From: Anaerophilus nitritigenes
GTDB taxonomy: Bacteria; Bacillota; Clostridia; Peptostreptococcales; Thermotaleaceae
Reading direction: 5' to 3'
Length of the DNA stretch: 64,000 nt
Assembly: GCF_004138215.1 (NCBI RefSeq)
Contig: NZ_RYYS01000032.1
Location: 1-64,000, forward strand
The notes under the pieces are model-generated. The model ran no database searches. It worked only from the letters and a program-made list of their open reading frames with translations, and was not told the origin of the DNA. This document shows, piece after piece, positions 1 through 9,069 of the stretch (the stretch's first letter is position 1; each line of letters starts with the position of its first letter). The translations under genes were made by a program, and so were the position numbers.

Positions 1-24
1 TATTCTATATTTTCACAAATTCTC

Positions 25-105
25 AATAATTGTTCCTTATTTTTATGACTTTGCTAAAATATAGTTTGTCAACAGTCTGAAGCTTCGTGAGAAGCTTTAT
101 TTTTT
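25..105 (+). repeat. Intergenic element, copy 1, ending in a terminator hairpin
   Basis: Positions 25-78 closely match 53638-53691; a central 17-base block (ATGACTTTGCTAAAATA) is identical. Both copies run straight into a Rho-independent terminator. Here it is AAGCTTC, loop GTGA, GAAGCTT (80-97), then a T-rich tract. The stem sequence differs from copy 2 while the upstream block is conserved. It probably marks the 3' end of a transcript that starts left of the window. Confidence 0.6.
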
Positions 106-181
106 TCTATATAATACCACCTTATTTTTTGCAAATTGTTCTATCAAAAGGGAAAGATAATATAGAAAAAGGAGGGCTGAT

Positions 182-469
182 ATGATAAATTCTATTCAAG
201 AAAGAAGAATAAAGATTGAAAATGGATATGAGTTATATCTAGAAATTCCAGAAAAAGAATATTTATTTTCATATGATGAAAATGTTAGTATAGAGAATGC
301 AAAAGATCTTTTAAGCCAATATCTACAGGTTCATCAAGATGATGCTCGGCTAGATCATGTACAAATTAAGCATGACAAAAACAATCATAGTGTAAATATA
401 AAGGCAAATTTGATTTATGAAGGAAACGATCATACAAAAGCTAAATATATACCTGATCATTTAAGCTAG
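182..469 (+). CDS. Small conserved-type hypothetical protein (95 aa)
   Basis: A 95-residue soluble protein that I do not recognise. There is no signal peptide, membrane segment or cysteine; it is rich in charged residues and looks like a small alpha/beta fold. The start is supported by a strong GGAGGG ribosome site 7 bases upstream. The gene stands alone between the terminator of an upstream unit (80-105) and its own strong terminator (479-509), so it is probably monocistronic. It lies before comEC, where Bacillus subtilis has comEA/comEB, but it resembles neither. Function unknown; existence well supported by the ribosome site and clean terminator. Confidence 0.75.
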   Translation: MINSIQERRIKIENGYELYLEIPEKEYLFSYDENVSIENAKDLLSQYLQVHQDDARLDHVQIKHDKNNHSVNIKANLIYEGNDHTKAKYIPDHLS

Positions 470-478
470 AAATAGACT

Positions 479-509
479 GAGACATACTTTTTATCGTATG
501 TCTCTTTTT
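479..509 (+). terminator. Rho-independent terminator
   Basis: Perfect 9-bp stem GAGACATAC / GTATGTCTC with an 8-base loop, followed by TTTTTG. It ends the small gene at 182-469 and separates it from comEC. Confidence 0.85.
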
Positions 510-571
510 GTTATTATAAAAAATATTTTTTAGGATAAAATAGATAAAAATCCATAGAAAGGAAAAAACAT

Positions 572-2863
572 ATGAGAAGGCCTCTGTTTTGGATGAGTAT
601 TTTTTACATTATAGGAATTTTATATGGATATTTATTTTATCCATCTTATATAAGTATATTTTTTTTGTTTTTAATGGGTGCAGTATTTATTGTATATACG
701 AAAAAAATATACTTTTTTATTTTTCTTTTTTGCATTTTAATAGGTATTTTTCTTTTTAAGATGGATTGTGATCAAAAGAGTTTTTATGATTCTTTAGAAA
801 ATGAACATATAAAGATTACAGGAGATGTAATAGATATATATCATAAGAAGTCAACTTCCATTCTATTAAAAACAACTCAAGTGATATACAAAGAAAAAAT
901 ATATAAGGAAAAAGATAAAGTACTTATAAAATACAAAGGAAATAATAAAAAATTTGATAATATAGTGGGAAAGAGAGTTTCTATAGAAGGAAAGGTTATA
1001 AAGCCAAAGGGAAGAAGAAATCCCAATATGTTTGATTATTCTATGTATCTAAAAATGAAAAAAATTTATGGAGTATTGTATACAGATAAGATACAAATAG
1101 TTGGAGATGGAAAAGTTTCTCTTATATGGATTATGTCTAAAAACATAAAAAATAAAGTGATTGATTTGATAGAAAATATTATGCCTAAAGAAGAAGGGGA
1201 TATGCTATTAGGAATTATTCTAGGAAAAAAAGATGGTTTAGATGAACATATATATAAAACCTTTCAACGAGTAGGAGTAGCTCATATTCTTGCAATATCA
1301 GGGATGCATATAGGAATACTTTATTTATTTTTTGATAGATTACTAAAAAGATTTTCTGTGTATATAAGAGCTATTTTTCACTCTATAATTTTATGGATAT
1401 ATGCTTTTATTACTGGAGGAAGTCCTTCAGTTGTAAGAGCTGTTTTAATGATTCATATTTTTTTTATGGCACCTTTGCTCAATAGAAAGTATGATTCTTT
1501 AAGTGGAATTTCAATCATTGCTTTTTTACTTTTGATTATAAATCCTATGTATATTATAGATATTGGATTTGCACTTTCATTTTGTGCTGCTTTTTCCATT
1601 ATTATTTTATATAAGATTATTGATAAAAAATTAGTATGGATTCCAAAGATGGTTAGAAAATATTTAGTAGCTTCTATTGCTGCTCAAATAGGAACTATGC
1701 CTATTGTAGCGTATCACTTTTTTTATATCTCTTTTGGAGCTTTCATTATTAATATTCCTGTTGCTATTTTAATGGGTGTGATTGTACCTATGGGATTTAT
1801 AATGATTATAGTTGGATTTTTAAATACATTTTTAGCTTCAATTGTTGGGAAAATTCTTTCCTCTTTATTAAAGATCATGATCATTTTATGTGATTTTGTA
1901 GATCATATACCTTTTAGTAGTATAGAGGTGGTATCTCCACATTGGACATTTTTTTTATTTTATTATGGAATTATTGTTCTTTGTATTAGTAAAACAAAGT
2001 TTAAAATAAATAAAAATAAAATCATAGGAATGATTACAGGAATTTATATGATAAGCATAGGGATTAATTTTATAGTGCCTACAAAAATGAAAATAAATTT
2101 TGTAGATGTAGGACAAGGAGATTGTATATTGATTCAAACACCTATGCATAAGAATATTTTGATTGATGGGGGAGGAAGTTTAAGAAAAGAGATAGATATA
2201 GGAGAAAATATTGTGGTTCCTTATTTAAGAAGAAATGGAATAGGAAAGATTCATATGATGTTTGTATCTCATGCTCATAAAGATCATATAGATGGACTCA
2301 CTAGGGTGTTTGACCATATGAAAGTAGAAAATATGTTTATAGGAGCCAGGTGCAAAGATTCTATAGAAGAAAAAATACTTAGAGAAAAGTGTATGATTCA
2401 TAAAACAAGAGTGTATGAAATCTTAAGAAATGATACAATAAACATTGAACAAAATCTATCTTTTAAAATTCTTCATCCAAAAGATGATACGACTACATTG
2501 TCTGAAGCAAATGATGATTCATTAGTTATATTCATGAAGTATGAAAGGGTAGGCGTTTTATTTACAGGAGATATAGAAAAAGAAACAGAAGAAACAATTA
2601 TAAAAGAGTATCCTAAGCTTTATGTAGATATACTAAAGGTAGCTCATCATGGAAGTGCAACTTCTAGTACAGATGTTTTTATACAACATATAAAGCCTAA
2701 GGTGGGAGTGATTCAAGTAGGAAATAATAATTTTGGACATCCTAATCAAAGGGTATTAGATGAATTTTATAAAAATAAAGTAAAAGTATTTAGAAATGAT
2801 AAAAATGGTGCAGTAATTGTTATTATTGATAAAAATAAGATAAAAGTAAATACGATGGAATAA
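572..2863 (+). CDS. comEC: ComEC/Rec2 DNA-uptake channel protein
   Basis: Inner-membrane channel that carries single-stranded DNA into the cell during natural transformation. The 763 residues match the usual length. Layout: N-terminal membrane segments with the DUF4131-type soluble insert (about 1-190), the polytopic Competence domain (about 210-480, including GISGMHIG-like motif near 243), then a C-terminal metallo-beta-lactamase-like domain. That domain starts with FVDVGQGD near 509, carries HAHKDH at 567-572 and AHHG at 691-694, so the metal-binding histidines seem intact. An AAAGGA ribosome site precedes the ATG. holA follows after 13 bases, as in many Firmicutes. No comEA or comEB lies just upstream. 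Whether the organism is competent cannot be told from this gene alone. Confidence 0.93.
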   Translation: MRRPLFWMSIFYIIGILYGYLFYPSYISIFFLFLMGAVFIVYTKKIYFFIFLFCILIGIFLFKMDCDQKSFYDSLENEHIKITGDVIDIYHKKSTSILLKTTQVIYKEKIYKEKDKVLIKYKGNNKKFDNIVGKRVSIEGKVIKPKGRRNPNMFDYSMYLKMKKIYGVLYTDKIQIVGDGKVSLIWIMSKNIKNKVIDLIENIMPKEEGDMLLGIILGKKDGLDEHIYKTFQRVGVAHILAISGMHIGILYLFFDRLLKRFSVYIRAIFHSIILWIYAFITGGSPSVVRAVLMIHIFFMAPLLNRKYDSLSGISIIAFLLLIINPMYIIDIGFALSFCAAFSIIILYKIIDKKLVWIPKMVRKYLVASIAAQIGTMPIVAYHFFYISFGAFIINIPVAILMGVIVPMGFIMIIVGFLNTFLASIVGKILSSLLKIMIILCDFVDHIPFSSIEVVSPHWTFFLFYYGIIVLCISKTKFKINKNKIIGMITGIYMISIGINFIVPTKMKINFVDVGQGDCILIQTPMHKNILIDGGGSLRKEIDIGENIVVPYLRRNGIGKIHMMFVSHAHKDHIDGLTRVFDHMKVENMFIGARCKDSIEEKILREKCMIHKTRVYEILRNDTINIEQNLSFKILHPKDDTTTLSEANDDSLVIFMKYERVGVLFTGDIEKETEETIIKEYPKLYVDILKVAHHGSATSSTDVFIQHIKPKVGVIQVGNNNFGHPNQRVLDEFYKNKVKVFRNDKNGAVIVIIDKNKIKVNTME

Positions 2864-2876
2864 TAGGGGGATTTTT

Positions 2877-3929
2877 ATGGAATATAAAGATGTAATAAAG
2901 GATTTGAAAAATAATCAATTGAAAAATTTATATTTATTGTATGGAACAGAACATTATTTGATTGATCATACAATAAATACATTGAAAAAAGAAATTATTG
3001 ATGAAGCTTTTGAACAACTGAATTTTCAAGTGATAGATGGACAAGAAGCAGGTGTAAACACAATTATTAATGCTTGTGAAACTCTTCCTTTTATTGGGAA
3101 ATCAAGAATGATTGTTATAAAAGATTTAGAATGTTTTACGGGAAAAAGAAACAATATTAGTGAAGAAGAGGAGAAAAAACTTCTAGAATACTTAAAAAAC
3201 ATTCCAAATACAACTTATCTATTTTTTGTATCGAAGCAAGATGTAGATCAAAGAAAAAAGATTATAAAAGCTATTAAAAATTATGGAGATATAATAGTCT
3301 GTAGTAAATTAGGAGAAAAAGATATTTACAAATGGACTCAAAAAAGTTTTCATAAATATAATAAAGAAATAAAAGATAGAGAAATTAGGTTGTTAATTGA
3401 AATGATAGGTTACTTAGATAAAAATTCTCAAAAAACATTAGAAGATTTAGATCAAGAAATTCATAAACTGTGTAGTTATGTAGGAGATAGAAAAACAATT
3501 TTAAAAGAGGATATTGAAAATTTAGCACCAAAAACTATAGAAAACAATATATTTACGCTAGTAGAAGCCATTGGGACACAAAATGTAGAAAAAGCTTTGT
3601 ATTTGTTTAATGATATGTTAATAGAAGGAGAAGCAGAGACAAAAATTCTTTACATGATTACAAGACAGTTTAGACATCTATTTCAAATTAAAATAATGGA
3701 AAATCAAGGATATACTCCTATGGCTATAGGACCGAAGTTAGGATTGAAACAATTTGTAGTAAAAAAATACTTAGGCCAGGCTAAAAATTTTAATATTCAA
3801 AATTTAAAACAGTCTTTAAAAGTATGTTTGTCTACAGATGAAGCTATCAAAAAAGGAAGAATCGATGGAAAGATTGGTATGGAAATGTTGATTGTACAAT
3901 TTGCAGCAAAAAGTAAAAAAGCGTACTAG
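2877..3929 (+). CDS. holA: DNA polymerase III subunit delta
   Basis: Clamp-loader subunit that opens the beta sliding clamp ring during replication; the Bacillus equivalent is YqeN. The 350 residues have the usual family length and the typical opening (LKNLYLLYGTEHYLID), where the degenerate Walker A region lies. An AAA+-like N-terminal part is followed by the helical C-terminal collar (QMKIMENQGYTPMAIG-like region, residues about 270-300). A GGGGG ribosome site lies 7 bases before the ATG. It is co-transcribed with comEC (13-base gap). The terminator stem begins in the last codons, and rpsT converges from the other strand. Confidence 0.93.
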   Translation: MEYKDVIKDLKNNQLKNLYLLYGTEHYLIDHTINTLKKEIIDEAFEQLNFQVIDGQEAGVNTIINACETLPFIGKSRMIVIKDLECFTGKRNNISEEEEKKLLEYLKNIPNTTYLFFVSKQDVDQRKKIIKAIKNYGDIIVCSKLGEKDIYKWTQKSFHKYNKEIKDREIRLLIEMIGYLDKNSQKTLEDLDQEIHKLCSYVGDRKTILKEDIENLAPKTIENNIFTLVEAIGTQNVEKALYLFNDMLIEGEAETKILYMITRQFRHLFQIKIMENQGYTPMAIGPKLGLKQFVVKKYLGQAKNFNIQNLKQSLKVCLSTDEAIKKGRIDGKIGMEMLIVQFAAKSKKAY

Positions 3930-3946
3930 GTAGGTACGCTTTTGCA
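3917..3946. terminator. Bidirectional terminator between holA and rpsT
   Basis: Stem AAAAGCGTAC / GTACGCTTTT (10 bp) with loop TAGGTAG. T residues follow on the plus strand and an A run precedes on the left, so it can end both convergent transcripts. It overlaps the holA stop codon. Confidence 0.85.
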
Positions 3947-3975
3947 TATTCTATGGGGAATACATGACGGTTGTA

Positions 3976-4239
3976 TTACATAGCTTTGTTTAATTTATTT
4001 GCTAATTTAGCAACTTTTCTAGAAGCGGCATTTTTGTGAAGAGTACCTTTTGCAGCAGCTTGCATAATTTTCTTTTCAGCGAAAGAGAATTTTGCTTTTG
4101 CTTCTTCTACATTGCCAGCTGATAATGATTCTTCAAATCTTCTGATCGCTGTTTTAACGATAGATTTGATTTTTCTATTTCTAGCAGTTTTAACATCGAT
4201 TACTTTAATTCTTTTCTTAGCAGACTTAATATTTGCCAA
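3976..4239 (-). CDS. rpsT: 30S ribosomal protein S20
   Basis: Primary 16S rRNA-binding protein of the small subunit. From the TTG codon at 4239-4237 the product is 87 residues starting (M)ANIKSAKKRIKV, the classic S20 N-terminus, and it is lysine/arginine/alanine rich throughout. An upstream ATG gives a 22-residue extension without family support. The TTG is preceded by an AAGGGGGTG ribosome site with normal spacing, which decides the start. It is the only minus-strand gene in the first 42 kb, convergent with holA and divergent from gpr, the same arrangement as in Bacillus subtilis. Confidence 0.95.
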   Translation of the reverse strand: MANIKSAKKRIKVIDVKTARNRKIKSIVKTAIRRFEESLSAGNVEEAKAKFSFAEKKIMQAAAKGTLHKNAASRKVAKLANKLNKAM

Positions 4240-4426
4240 CCTGTTCACCCCCTTATTACCCAATTCAACAAAAGCTATTTTATCATGATTGTTGCAAAAA
4301 AGCAAGGGAAAAACTACTATTTGTTTTATATCCTTTAAAGTAAGTTTTTATACATGGTTTATCAGTAAAATGCGTACAATAAGAAAATATCTAAGAATAT
4401 TACGAGCAACTAAGGAGGATAAAAAC

Positions 4427-5401
4427 ATGTTTCAAATTAGAACTGATTTAGCTGTAGAATCAAGAGAAATGTATAGAGAAAATACAAAGACAGAAATTCC
4501 AGGAGTAGAAGTTCATCAAAGAGAAGAAAAGTTAGCTACGATTACTCATGTAGAGGTTTTAAATGATGAGGGAAGCAAAATAATGGGAAAACCTCAAGGC
4601 AGTTATATTACTATAGAGTCTTCAGGGCTTAAAAATCCAGATGCAGATTTAAAAGATGATGTAAGTAAAATTTTAGCAAAAGAGTTAGTAAGTTTGATAC
4701 CTAAAAAAAACAATTTTAAAACCCTTATAGTTGGACTTGGAAATGGGGATATTACACCAGATGCATTAGGACCTCAAGTTGTATCAAAAATATTTATCAC
4801 AAGGCATTTGTTTGAAACCTATAATAAGACAGATGATCCAAGTGTTAGGCCTGTCAGTGCAATCTCTCCTGGAGTCATGGGCACAACTGGTATTGAAACA
4901 GTAGAGATTATTAAAGGAATAGTAGAAAAAACAAAACCAGATTTAGTCATAGCCATAGATGCTTTGGCTTCAAGAAAAATGCAAAGAGTTCATTCTACCA
5001 TACAAATTTCTACTACGGGAATTCATCCAGGATCTGGAGTGGGAAATAAAAGAAAAGAATTAAGTGAACATACATTAGGAGTGCCCGTATTTGCAATTGG
5101 GGTACCTACAGTTGTAGATGCAGCGACTATGGCAAATGACACTATAGGATTAGTAGTAGAAGCTTTAAGCAATCAATCCTCTAAAGAATCTCAATTTTAT
5201 CAAATTCTCAAAGAAATGAATGAAGAGGATAAATATCATTTGATTAAAGAGGTGTTAGACCCGTATGGAGCCAATGTGATTGTAACTACAAAAGATATTG
5301 ATATGATTATTAGAAATATTTCTCAAATTATTGCAAATGGTATCAATATAGCACTTCATCCAGGGATTGATTTAAAAGATGTAAATAGATATTTGCAGTA
5401 A
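4427..5401 (+). CDS. gpr: GPR endopeptidase (germination protease)
   Basis: Spore protease (family A25) that degrades small acid-soluble spore proteins at germination. It is made as a zymogen in the forespore. The ATG at 4427 follows an AAGGAGGA ribosome site, giving 324 residues; the longer frame from 4289 has an unrelated 46-residue extension. The N-terminus MFQIRTDLAVESREM contains a SASP-like self-cleavage segment typical of the propeptide. Other family blocks seen: VGLGNGDITPDALGPQV, SPGVMGTTGIET, AIDALASRK and HPGSGVGNKRKE. spoIIP follows, as in Bacillus subtilis. No clear sigma-F/G promoter could be fixed in 4306-4426. Confidence 0.95.
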   Translation: MFQIRTDLAVESREMYRENTKTEIPGVEVHQREEKLATITHVEVLNDEGSKIMGKPQGSYITIESSGLKNPDADLKDDVSKILAKELVSLIPKKNNFKTLIVGLGNGDITPDALGPQVVSKIFITRHLFETYNKTDDPSVRPVSAISPGVMGTTGIETVEIIKGIVEKTKPDLVIAIDALASRKMQRVHSTIQISTTGIHPGSGVGNKRKELSEHTLGVPVFAIGVPTVVDAATMANDTIGLVVEALSNQSSKESQFYQILKEMNEEDKYHLIKEVLDPYGANVIVTTKDIDMIIRNISQIIANGINIALHPGIDLKDVNRYLQ

Positions 5402-5427
5402 TATATTTAAAAAGCCTCTCATATAAT
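5398..5427 (+). promoter_or_regulatory. Sigma-E-like promoter for spoIIP
   Basis: GTAATATA (5398-5405), 14-base spacer, CATATAAT (5420-5427). This fits the sigma-E pattern (GTMATATT-N14-CATACAAT) closely. The -35 overlaps the gpr stop codon. SpoIIP is a known sigma-E target in Bacillus subtilis. Confidence 0.65.
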
Positions 5428-5468
5428 TGATAGTACAAACAAAAGAGACAAGAGAGGTGTATGTATTC

Positions 5469-6680
5469 GTGAAAATAAAAGGTATTGACCTAAGAAAAAA
5501 TTATAAATGGATAGGAATTATCATTACTAGTTTAATGCTTGTTTTCTTTTTAAAAGTATTTATTTGGGATGCAAAAGATATCATTGTAAAAGCAAATGGT
5601 ATTTCAAAAGGAAAAGATATTGTACAAGCACAAGAAAAAGGATTTAAAGATGAGTTATTTATTACTATTTTGAATAAAAGCATTCCTGCTTTAGAAGTAA
5701 ATTATAAAAAAGAACATAAAAACTATAAAAGTATAAAAAAATTTTTTGTAGAAAAAATACTTAATTTTGATTATCAGGATCCTAAAACTTTATTTCAAGC
5801 ACAAATTTCTATGCTCAAAGAAGCAGATGATGATTTGGGAGAAGATCTACACGGGTTTTATGAAGAAGAAAATTCTAAAGAAAACAGTACAAAAGATATA
5901 ACTCAACAAGTGATGAAACAGGAAGATTTAGTCATACCTACACAAAATGAAAACTCTCAGTCTAAAGAAGAAACAAAGACTGCAAATAGTATTGTAGAGG
6001 AACCTAAAGAAAATGTAAAAATTATAAGTTCTCCTATTCAAAAACCTGCAAAGCTTACATTAGATAAAAACAATCCTTCTATTTTTATCTACCATACACA
6101 TCCCACAGAATCTTATATGCCTGAGTCTGTAGGAAATTTTCATTCTTTAAATCGGAAATATACAGTAAGAGCAGTAGCTGATGAGTTGACAAAATCTTTG
6201 AAAAATAAAGGATATAAGGTGCTTCATGACGAGACACTACATGATTATCCATCATATCAAAAATCTTATGTAAGATCTTTAGAGACACTTACAAATCATT
6301 TGAATCAATATCCTAGTGTTAAAGTTGTATTTGATGTTCATAGAGATGCTGCACCTAATACGGATACAGCTAGAGAAAATAGTTATATAATAATCAATGG
6401 ACAAAAGGTAGCTAAATTTGCTATTGTTGTCGGAATGCAAAATGAAAATGTAGAAAAACTTTTAGTTCTTGCAAATTATATAAAAGCAAAAAGTGATGAA
6501 AAATATCCAGGATTAGCAAAAAAAATTATTCCAAAGCCTTATAAATTTAATCAATACAATTCAGATTATTATGTATTGTTAGAAATGGGAAATACTGCTA
6601 ATACTATAGATGAAGCAGAAAGAACAGCAAAATATTTAGGAGAAATTTTGAATGAAGTACTAGAAGATATAAAAAATTAG
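5469..6680 (+). CDS. spoIIP: Stage II sporulation protein P
   Basis: Peptidoglycan amidase/endopeptidase that, with SpoIID and SpoIIM, thins the septal wall for engulfment of the forespore. The GTG at 5469 follows AGAGAGGTGT with good spacing and gives 403 residues, starting MKIKGIDLRKNYKW. One membrane anchor lies at about 13-32. A low-complexity Glu/Lys/Asn-rich linker (about 130-200) follows, then the catalytic SpoIIP domain with IYHTHPTESY (first metal His and Glu) and FDVHRDAAP (second His). A longer ORF start at 5427 lies inside the sigma-E-like -10 region and is unlikely. It is preceded by gpr. Confidence 0.93.
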   Translation: MKIKGIDLRKNYKWIGIIITSLMLVFFLKVFIWDAKDIIVKANGISKGKDIVQAQEKGFKDELFITILNKSIPALEVNYKKEHKNYKSIKKFFVEKILNFDYQDPKTLFQAQISMLKEADDDLGEDLHGFYEEENSKENSTKDITQQVMKQEDLVIPTQNENSQSKEETKTANSIVEEPKENVKIISSPIQKPAKLTLDKNNPSIFIYHTHPTESYMPESVGNFHSLNRKYTVRAVADELTKSLKNKGYKVLHDETLHDYPSYQKSYVRSLETLTNHLNQYPSVKVVFDVHRDAAPNTDTARENSYIIINGQKVAKFAIVVGMQNENVEKLLVLANYIKAKSDEKYPGLAKKIIPKPYKFNQYNSDYYVLLEMGNTANTIDEAERTAKYLGEILNEVLEDIKN

Positions 6681-6750
6681 AATAAAAAATTCGTATATTT
6701 CTATAGAATAAAAAATCTTTCTATTGACGAAAATAATATTGGTGATCAAT

Positions 6751-7074
6751 ATGAGTAGAGTAAAGAAGAATGAAACTGAAAAAACAAAAAAAAAACAAGC
6801 AGGAAAAAGATGGCTTATTTTACCTGTGATGATAATTCTATTAATAAGCGGTATTTTACTTGTAGATGATTCTTATCGTTCTATGATGATGATTCATGAA
6901 CCTAAAGCATTGGGAGTATCCAGGCTAAATGAAAATATCTATACTTTTACTTTTTGTGGGAAAAATTATTACCTAAATAAGGAAGAAGCATATGAAGTGT
7001 ACGATTATATTAAAGAAGCGTTCTTAACTTTTGTAGAGAGTGTGAAAAAACAAAAAGAAATTTTATTAAGATAA
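6751..7074 (+). CDS. Single-pass membrane protein of unknown function (107 aa)
   Basis: I do not recognise a named family. A strongly basic N-terminus (Lys-rich, residues 1-24) is followed by one membrane segment (about 25-42, ILPVMIILLISGILLV). An outside domain of about 65 residues carries one cysteine (TFCGKNYYL). The ATG at 6751 follows TTGGTGATC; an upstream ORF start at 6724 lacks a ribosome site. It sits between spoIIP and lepA, separated from lepA by a terminator and promoter. Co-expression with spoIIP would make a sporulation-membrane role possible, but this is inference from position only. Confidence 0.6.
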   Translation: MSRVKKNETEKTKKKQAGKRWLILPVMIILLISGILLVDDSYRSMMMIHEPKALGVSRLNENIYTFTFCGKNYYLNKEEAYEVYDYIKEAFLTFVESVKKQKEILLR

Positions 7075-7084
7075 AAATAAAATT

Positions 7085-7113
7085 GCTGAGCTTTTTGCTC
7101 AGCTCTTTTATTG
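7085..7113 (+). terminator. Rho-independent terminator before lepA
   Basis: Stem GCTGAGC / GCTCAGC with loop TTTTT, then TCTTTTATTG. It closes the spoIIP unit. Confidence 0.85.
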
Positions 7114-7127
7114 TATACTTTTGCTTT

Positions 7128-7166
7128 ATAATTTATCTATGATATATAGATAAATTATGATATAAT
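7128..7166 (+). promoter_or_regulatory. lepA promoter with a 13-bp inverted repeat
   Basis: An extended -10 (TGATATAAT, TATAAT at 7161-7166) lies upstream of lepA. Right before it is a perfect 13-bp inverted repeat, ATAATTTATCTAT (7128-7140), spacer GATAT, ATAGATAAATTAT (7146-7158), which covers the -35 region. No good -35 hexamer is visible, which suits an extended -10 promoter. The repeat could be an operator. Confidence 0.55.
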
Positions 7167-7204
7167 AGTAAAGATTATCAAAGCGTAATAGAGGAGGAGT
7201 AGAA

Positions 7205-9022
7205 ATGAGCAGTAATCGTCAGAAAAAGATTAGAAACTTTTGTATTATTGCCCATATTGACCATGGAAAATCTACCCTTGCTGATAGATTAATAGAAAAG
7301 ACAGGTTTGCTTACTCAAAGAGAAATGAAAGAGCAAATACTAGATAATATGGATTTAGAAAGAGAACGGGGAATTACTATAAAACTTCAAACTACCCGTT
7401 TAGTTTATAAAGATCAAAAGGGTGAAGAATATATATTAAACCTTATTGATACACCAGGACATGTAGACTTTACTTATGAGGTATCAAGAAGTCTTGCAGC
7501 ATGTGAGGGAGCCATATTAGTAGTAGACGCAGCACAAGGAGTTGAAGCTCAAACTCTTGCAAATGTGTATCTTGCTTTAGAGCAAAACTTAGAAATCATA
7601 CCTGTAATTAATAAAATTGATCTTCCAGGGGCTAGGCCAGATGAAATAAAAGATGAAATAGAAGAAATTATAGGGATTGAGGCAACAAATTGCCCTTTAA
7701 TATCTGCAAAAGAAGGACTTAATATTGAAGATGTACTAGAGGCGATTGTACAAAAGTTACCAGCTCCTAGTGGGGATGAAGATGGATCTTTAAAAGCGCT
7801 TATTTTTGATTCTTATTATGATAGCTACAAAGGAGTAGTAGCTGATGTAAGAGTAAAAGAAGGTAGCATAAAAGCAGGAGATAAGGTTTTAATGATGGCT
7901 ACAGGCAAAAAGTTTGAAGTAACTGAGGTAGGAGTATTTACTCCTGGACCTATGCCAATAGACAAGCTTTCAGCAGGTGATGTAGGATATGTTACGGCAA
8001 GTATTAAAAATGTATCTGATACCCAAGTGGGAGATACGATTACAAGTGCACTATCACCTGCAAAAGAACCATTATCAGGTTATAAAAAAGTAATTCCTAT
8101 GGTATACTGCGGAATTTATCCAGCAGAAGGAGAAAAATATGAAAATGTAAGAGATGCTTTAGAAAAGCTACAAGTTAATGATGCTTCATTAGAGTTTGAG
8201 GCAGAAACTTCTAATGCATTAGGTTTTGGATTTAGATGTGGATTTTTAGGACTTCTTCATATGGAAATTATTCAAGAGAGATTGGAAAGAGAATTTGATT
8301 TAGATATTATTACTACATCTCCTAGTGTAATCTATAGAGTAACAAAAACAAATGGAGAGGTTTTGATGATACAAAATCCTACAAATCTTCCTCCTACTCA
8401 AGAAATTAACTTTATGGAAGAGCCTATTGTAGATGCAAAAATTATGCTTCCTAATGAATATGTAGGAAATGTAATGGAATTGTGTCAAGATCGAAGAGGA
8501 ACTATGAACCATATGGAGTATATTGATGAAAGAAGAGTACTACTTCATTATGAGCTTCCTTTAAATGAAGTCATTTATGATTTTTTTGATGCTTTAAAAT
8601 CTAAAACAAGAGGATATGGATCGTTAGATTATGAGCTAAAAGGATATCAAAGATCTACTCTTGTAAAAATGGAGATTTTATTAAACAAAGATATTATAGA
8701 TGCTTTTTCTATGATTGTACATGAAAGCAAAGCAGTAAGTAGAGGAAGAGCTGTATGTGAAAAATTAAGAGAAGTAATTCCAAAGCATATGTTTGCTATT
8801 CCTATACAAGCAGCCGTTGGAACAAAAGTTATTGCAAGAGAGACAATTAGTGCCTTGAGAAAAGATGTACTAGCAAAATGTTATGGTGGAGACATTTCTA
8901 GAAAGAAAAAGCTTCTTGAAAAGCAAAAAGAAGGTAAAAAGAGAATGAGACAATTAGGCTCTGTAGAAGTACCACAAGAAGCTTTCATGGCTGTATTAAA
9001 ATATGATGAAAACAAAAAATAG
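7205..9022 (+). CDS. lepA: Elongation factor 4 (LepA) GTPase
   Basis: Ribosome-bound GTPase that back-translocates or remodels stalled ribosomes and affects initiation. The 605 residues are the usual length. G motifs are all visible: AHIDHGKST (G1, about 17-25), RGITI (G2), DTPGHVDF (G3), NKIDLP (G4) and SAKEG (G5). Domain II, the EF-G-like domains and the LepA-specific C-terminal domain ([20 protein letters not shown]) follow. The ATG has a GAGGAGGAG ribosome site. It is followed by hemW, as in Bacillus subtilis, with an attenuator-like hairpin in the 47-base gap. Confidence 0.97.
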   Translation: MSSNRQKKIRNFCIIAHIDHGKSTLADRLIEKTGLLTQREMKEQILDNMDLERERGITIKLQTTRLVYKDQKGEEYILNLIDTPGHVDFTYEVSRSLAACEGAILVVDAAQGVEAQTLANVYLALEQNLEIIPVINKIDLPGARPDEIKDEIEEIIGIEATNCPLISAKEGLNIEDVLEAIVQKLPAPSGDEDGSLKALIFDSYYDSYKGVVADVRVKEGSIKAGDKVLMMATGKKFEVTEVGVFTPGPMPIDKLSAGDVGYVTASIKNVSDTQVGDTITSALSPAKEPLSGYKKVIPMVYCGIYPAEGEKYENVRDALEKLQVNDASLEFEAETSNALGFGFRCGFLGLLHMEIIQERLEREFDLDIITTSPSVIYRVTKTNGEVLMIQNPTNLPPTQEINFMEEPIVDAKIMLPNEYVGNVMELCQDRRGTMNHMEYIDERRVLLHYELPLNEVIYDFFDALKSKTRGYGSLDYELKGYQRSTLVKMEILLNKDIIDAFSMIVHESKAVSRGRAVCEKLREVIPKHMFAIPIQAAVGTKVIARETISALRKDVLAKCYGGDISRKKKLLEKQKEGKKRMRQLGSVEVPQEAFMAVLKYDENKK

Positions 9023-9045
9023 TCACCTTTAGGTGGCTATTTTTC
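9019..9045 (+). terminator. Hairpin terminator between lepA and hemW
   Basis: ATAGTCACCT TT AGGTGGCTAT (one T-G wobble) followed by TTTTC. It overlaps the lepA stop codon. hemW has no obvious promoter of its own in the gap, so this is probably a partial terminator that lowers hemW expression. Confidence 0.7.
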
Positions 9046-9069
9046 ACATAATAGGAAAGAAGGAAAAAA

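Noticed and set aside
4289-4426. N-terminal extension of gpr by 46 residues
   Set aside because: It crosses the divergent rpsT-gpr promoter region and has no ribosome site; the ATG at 4427 gives the known GPR N-terminus.
4306-4426. Sigma-F/G promoter for gpr
   Set aside because: GCGTACAATA at 4372-4381 partly fits a sigma-F -10, but no -35 lies at the right distance; left uncalled.
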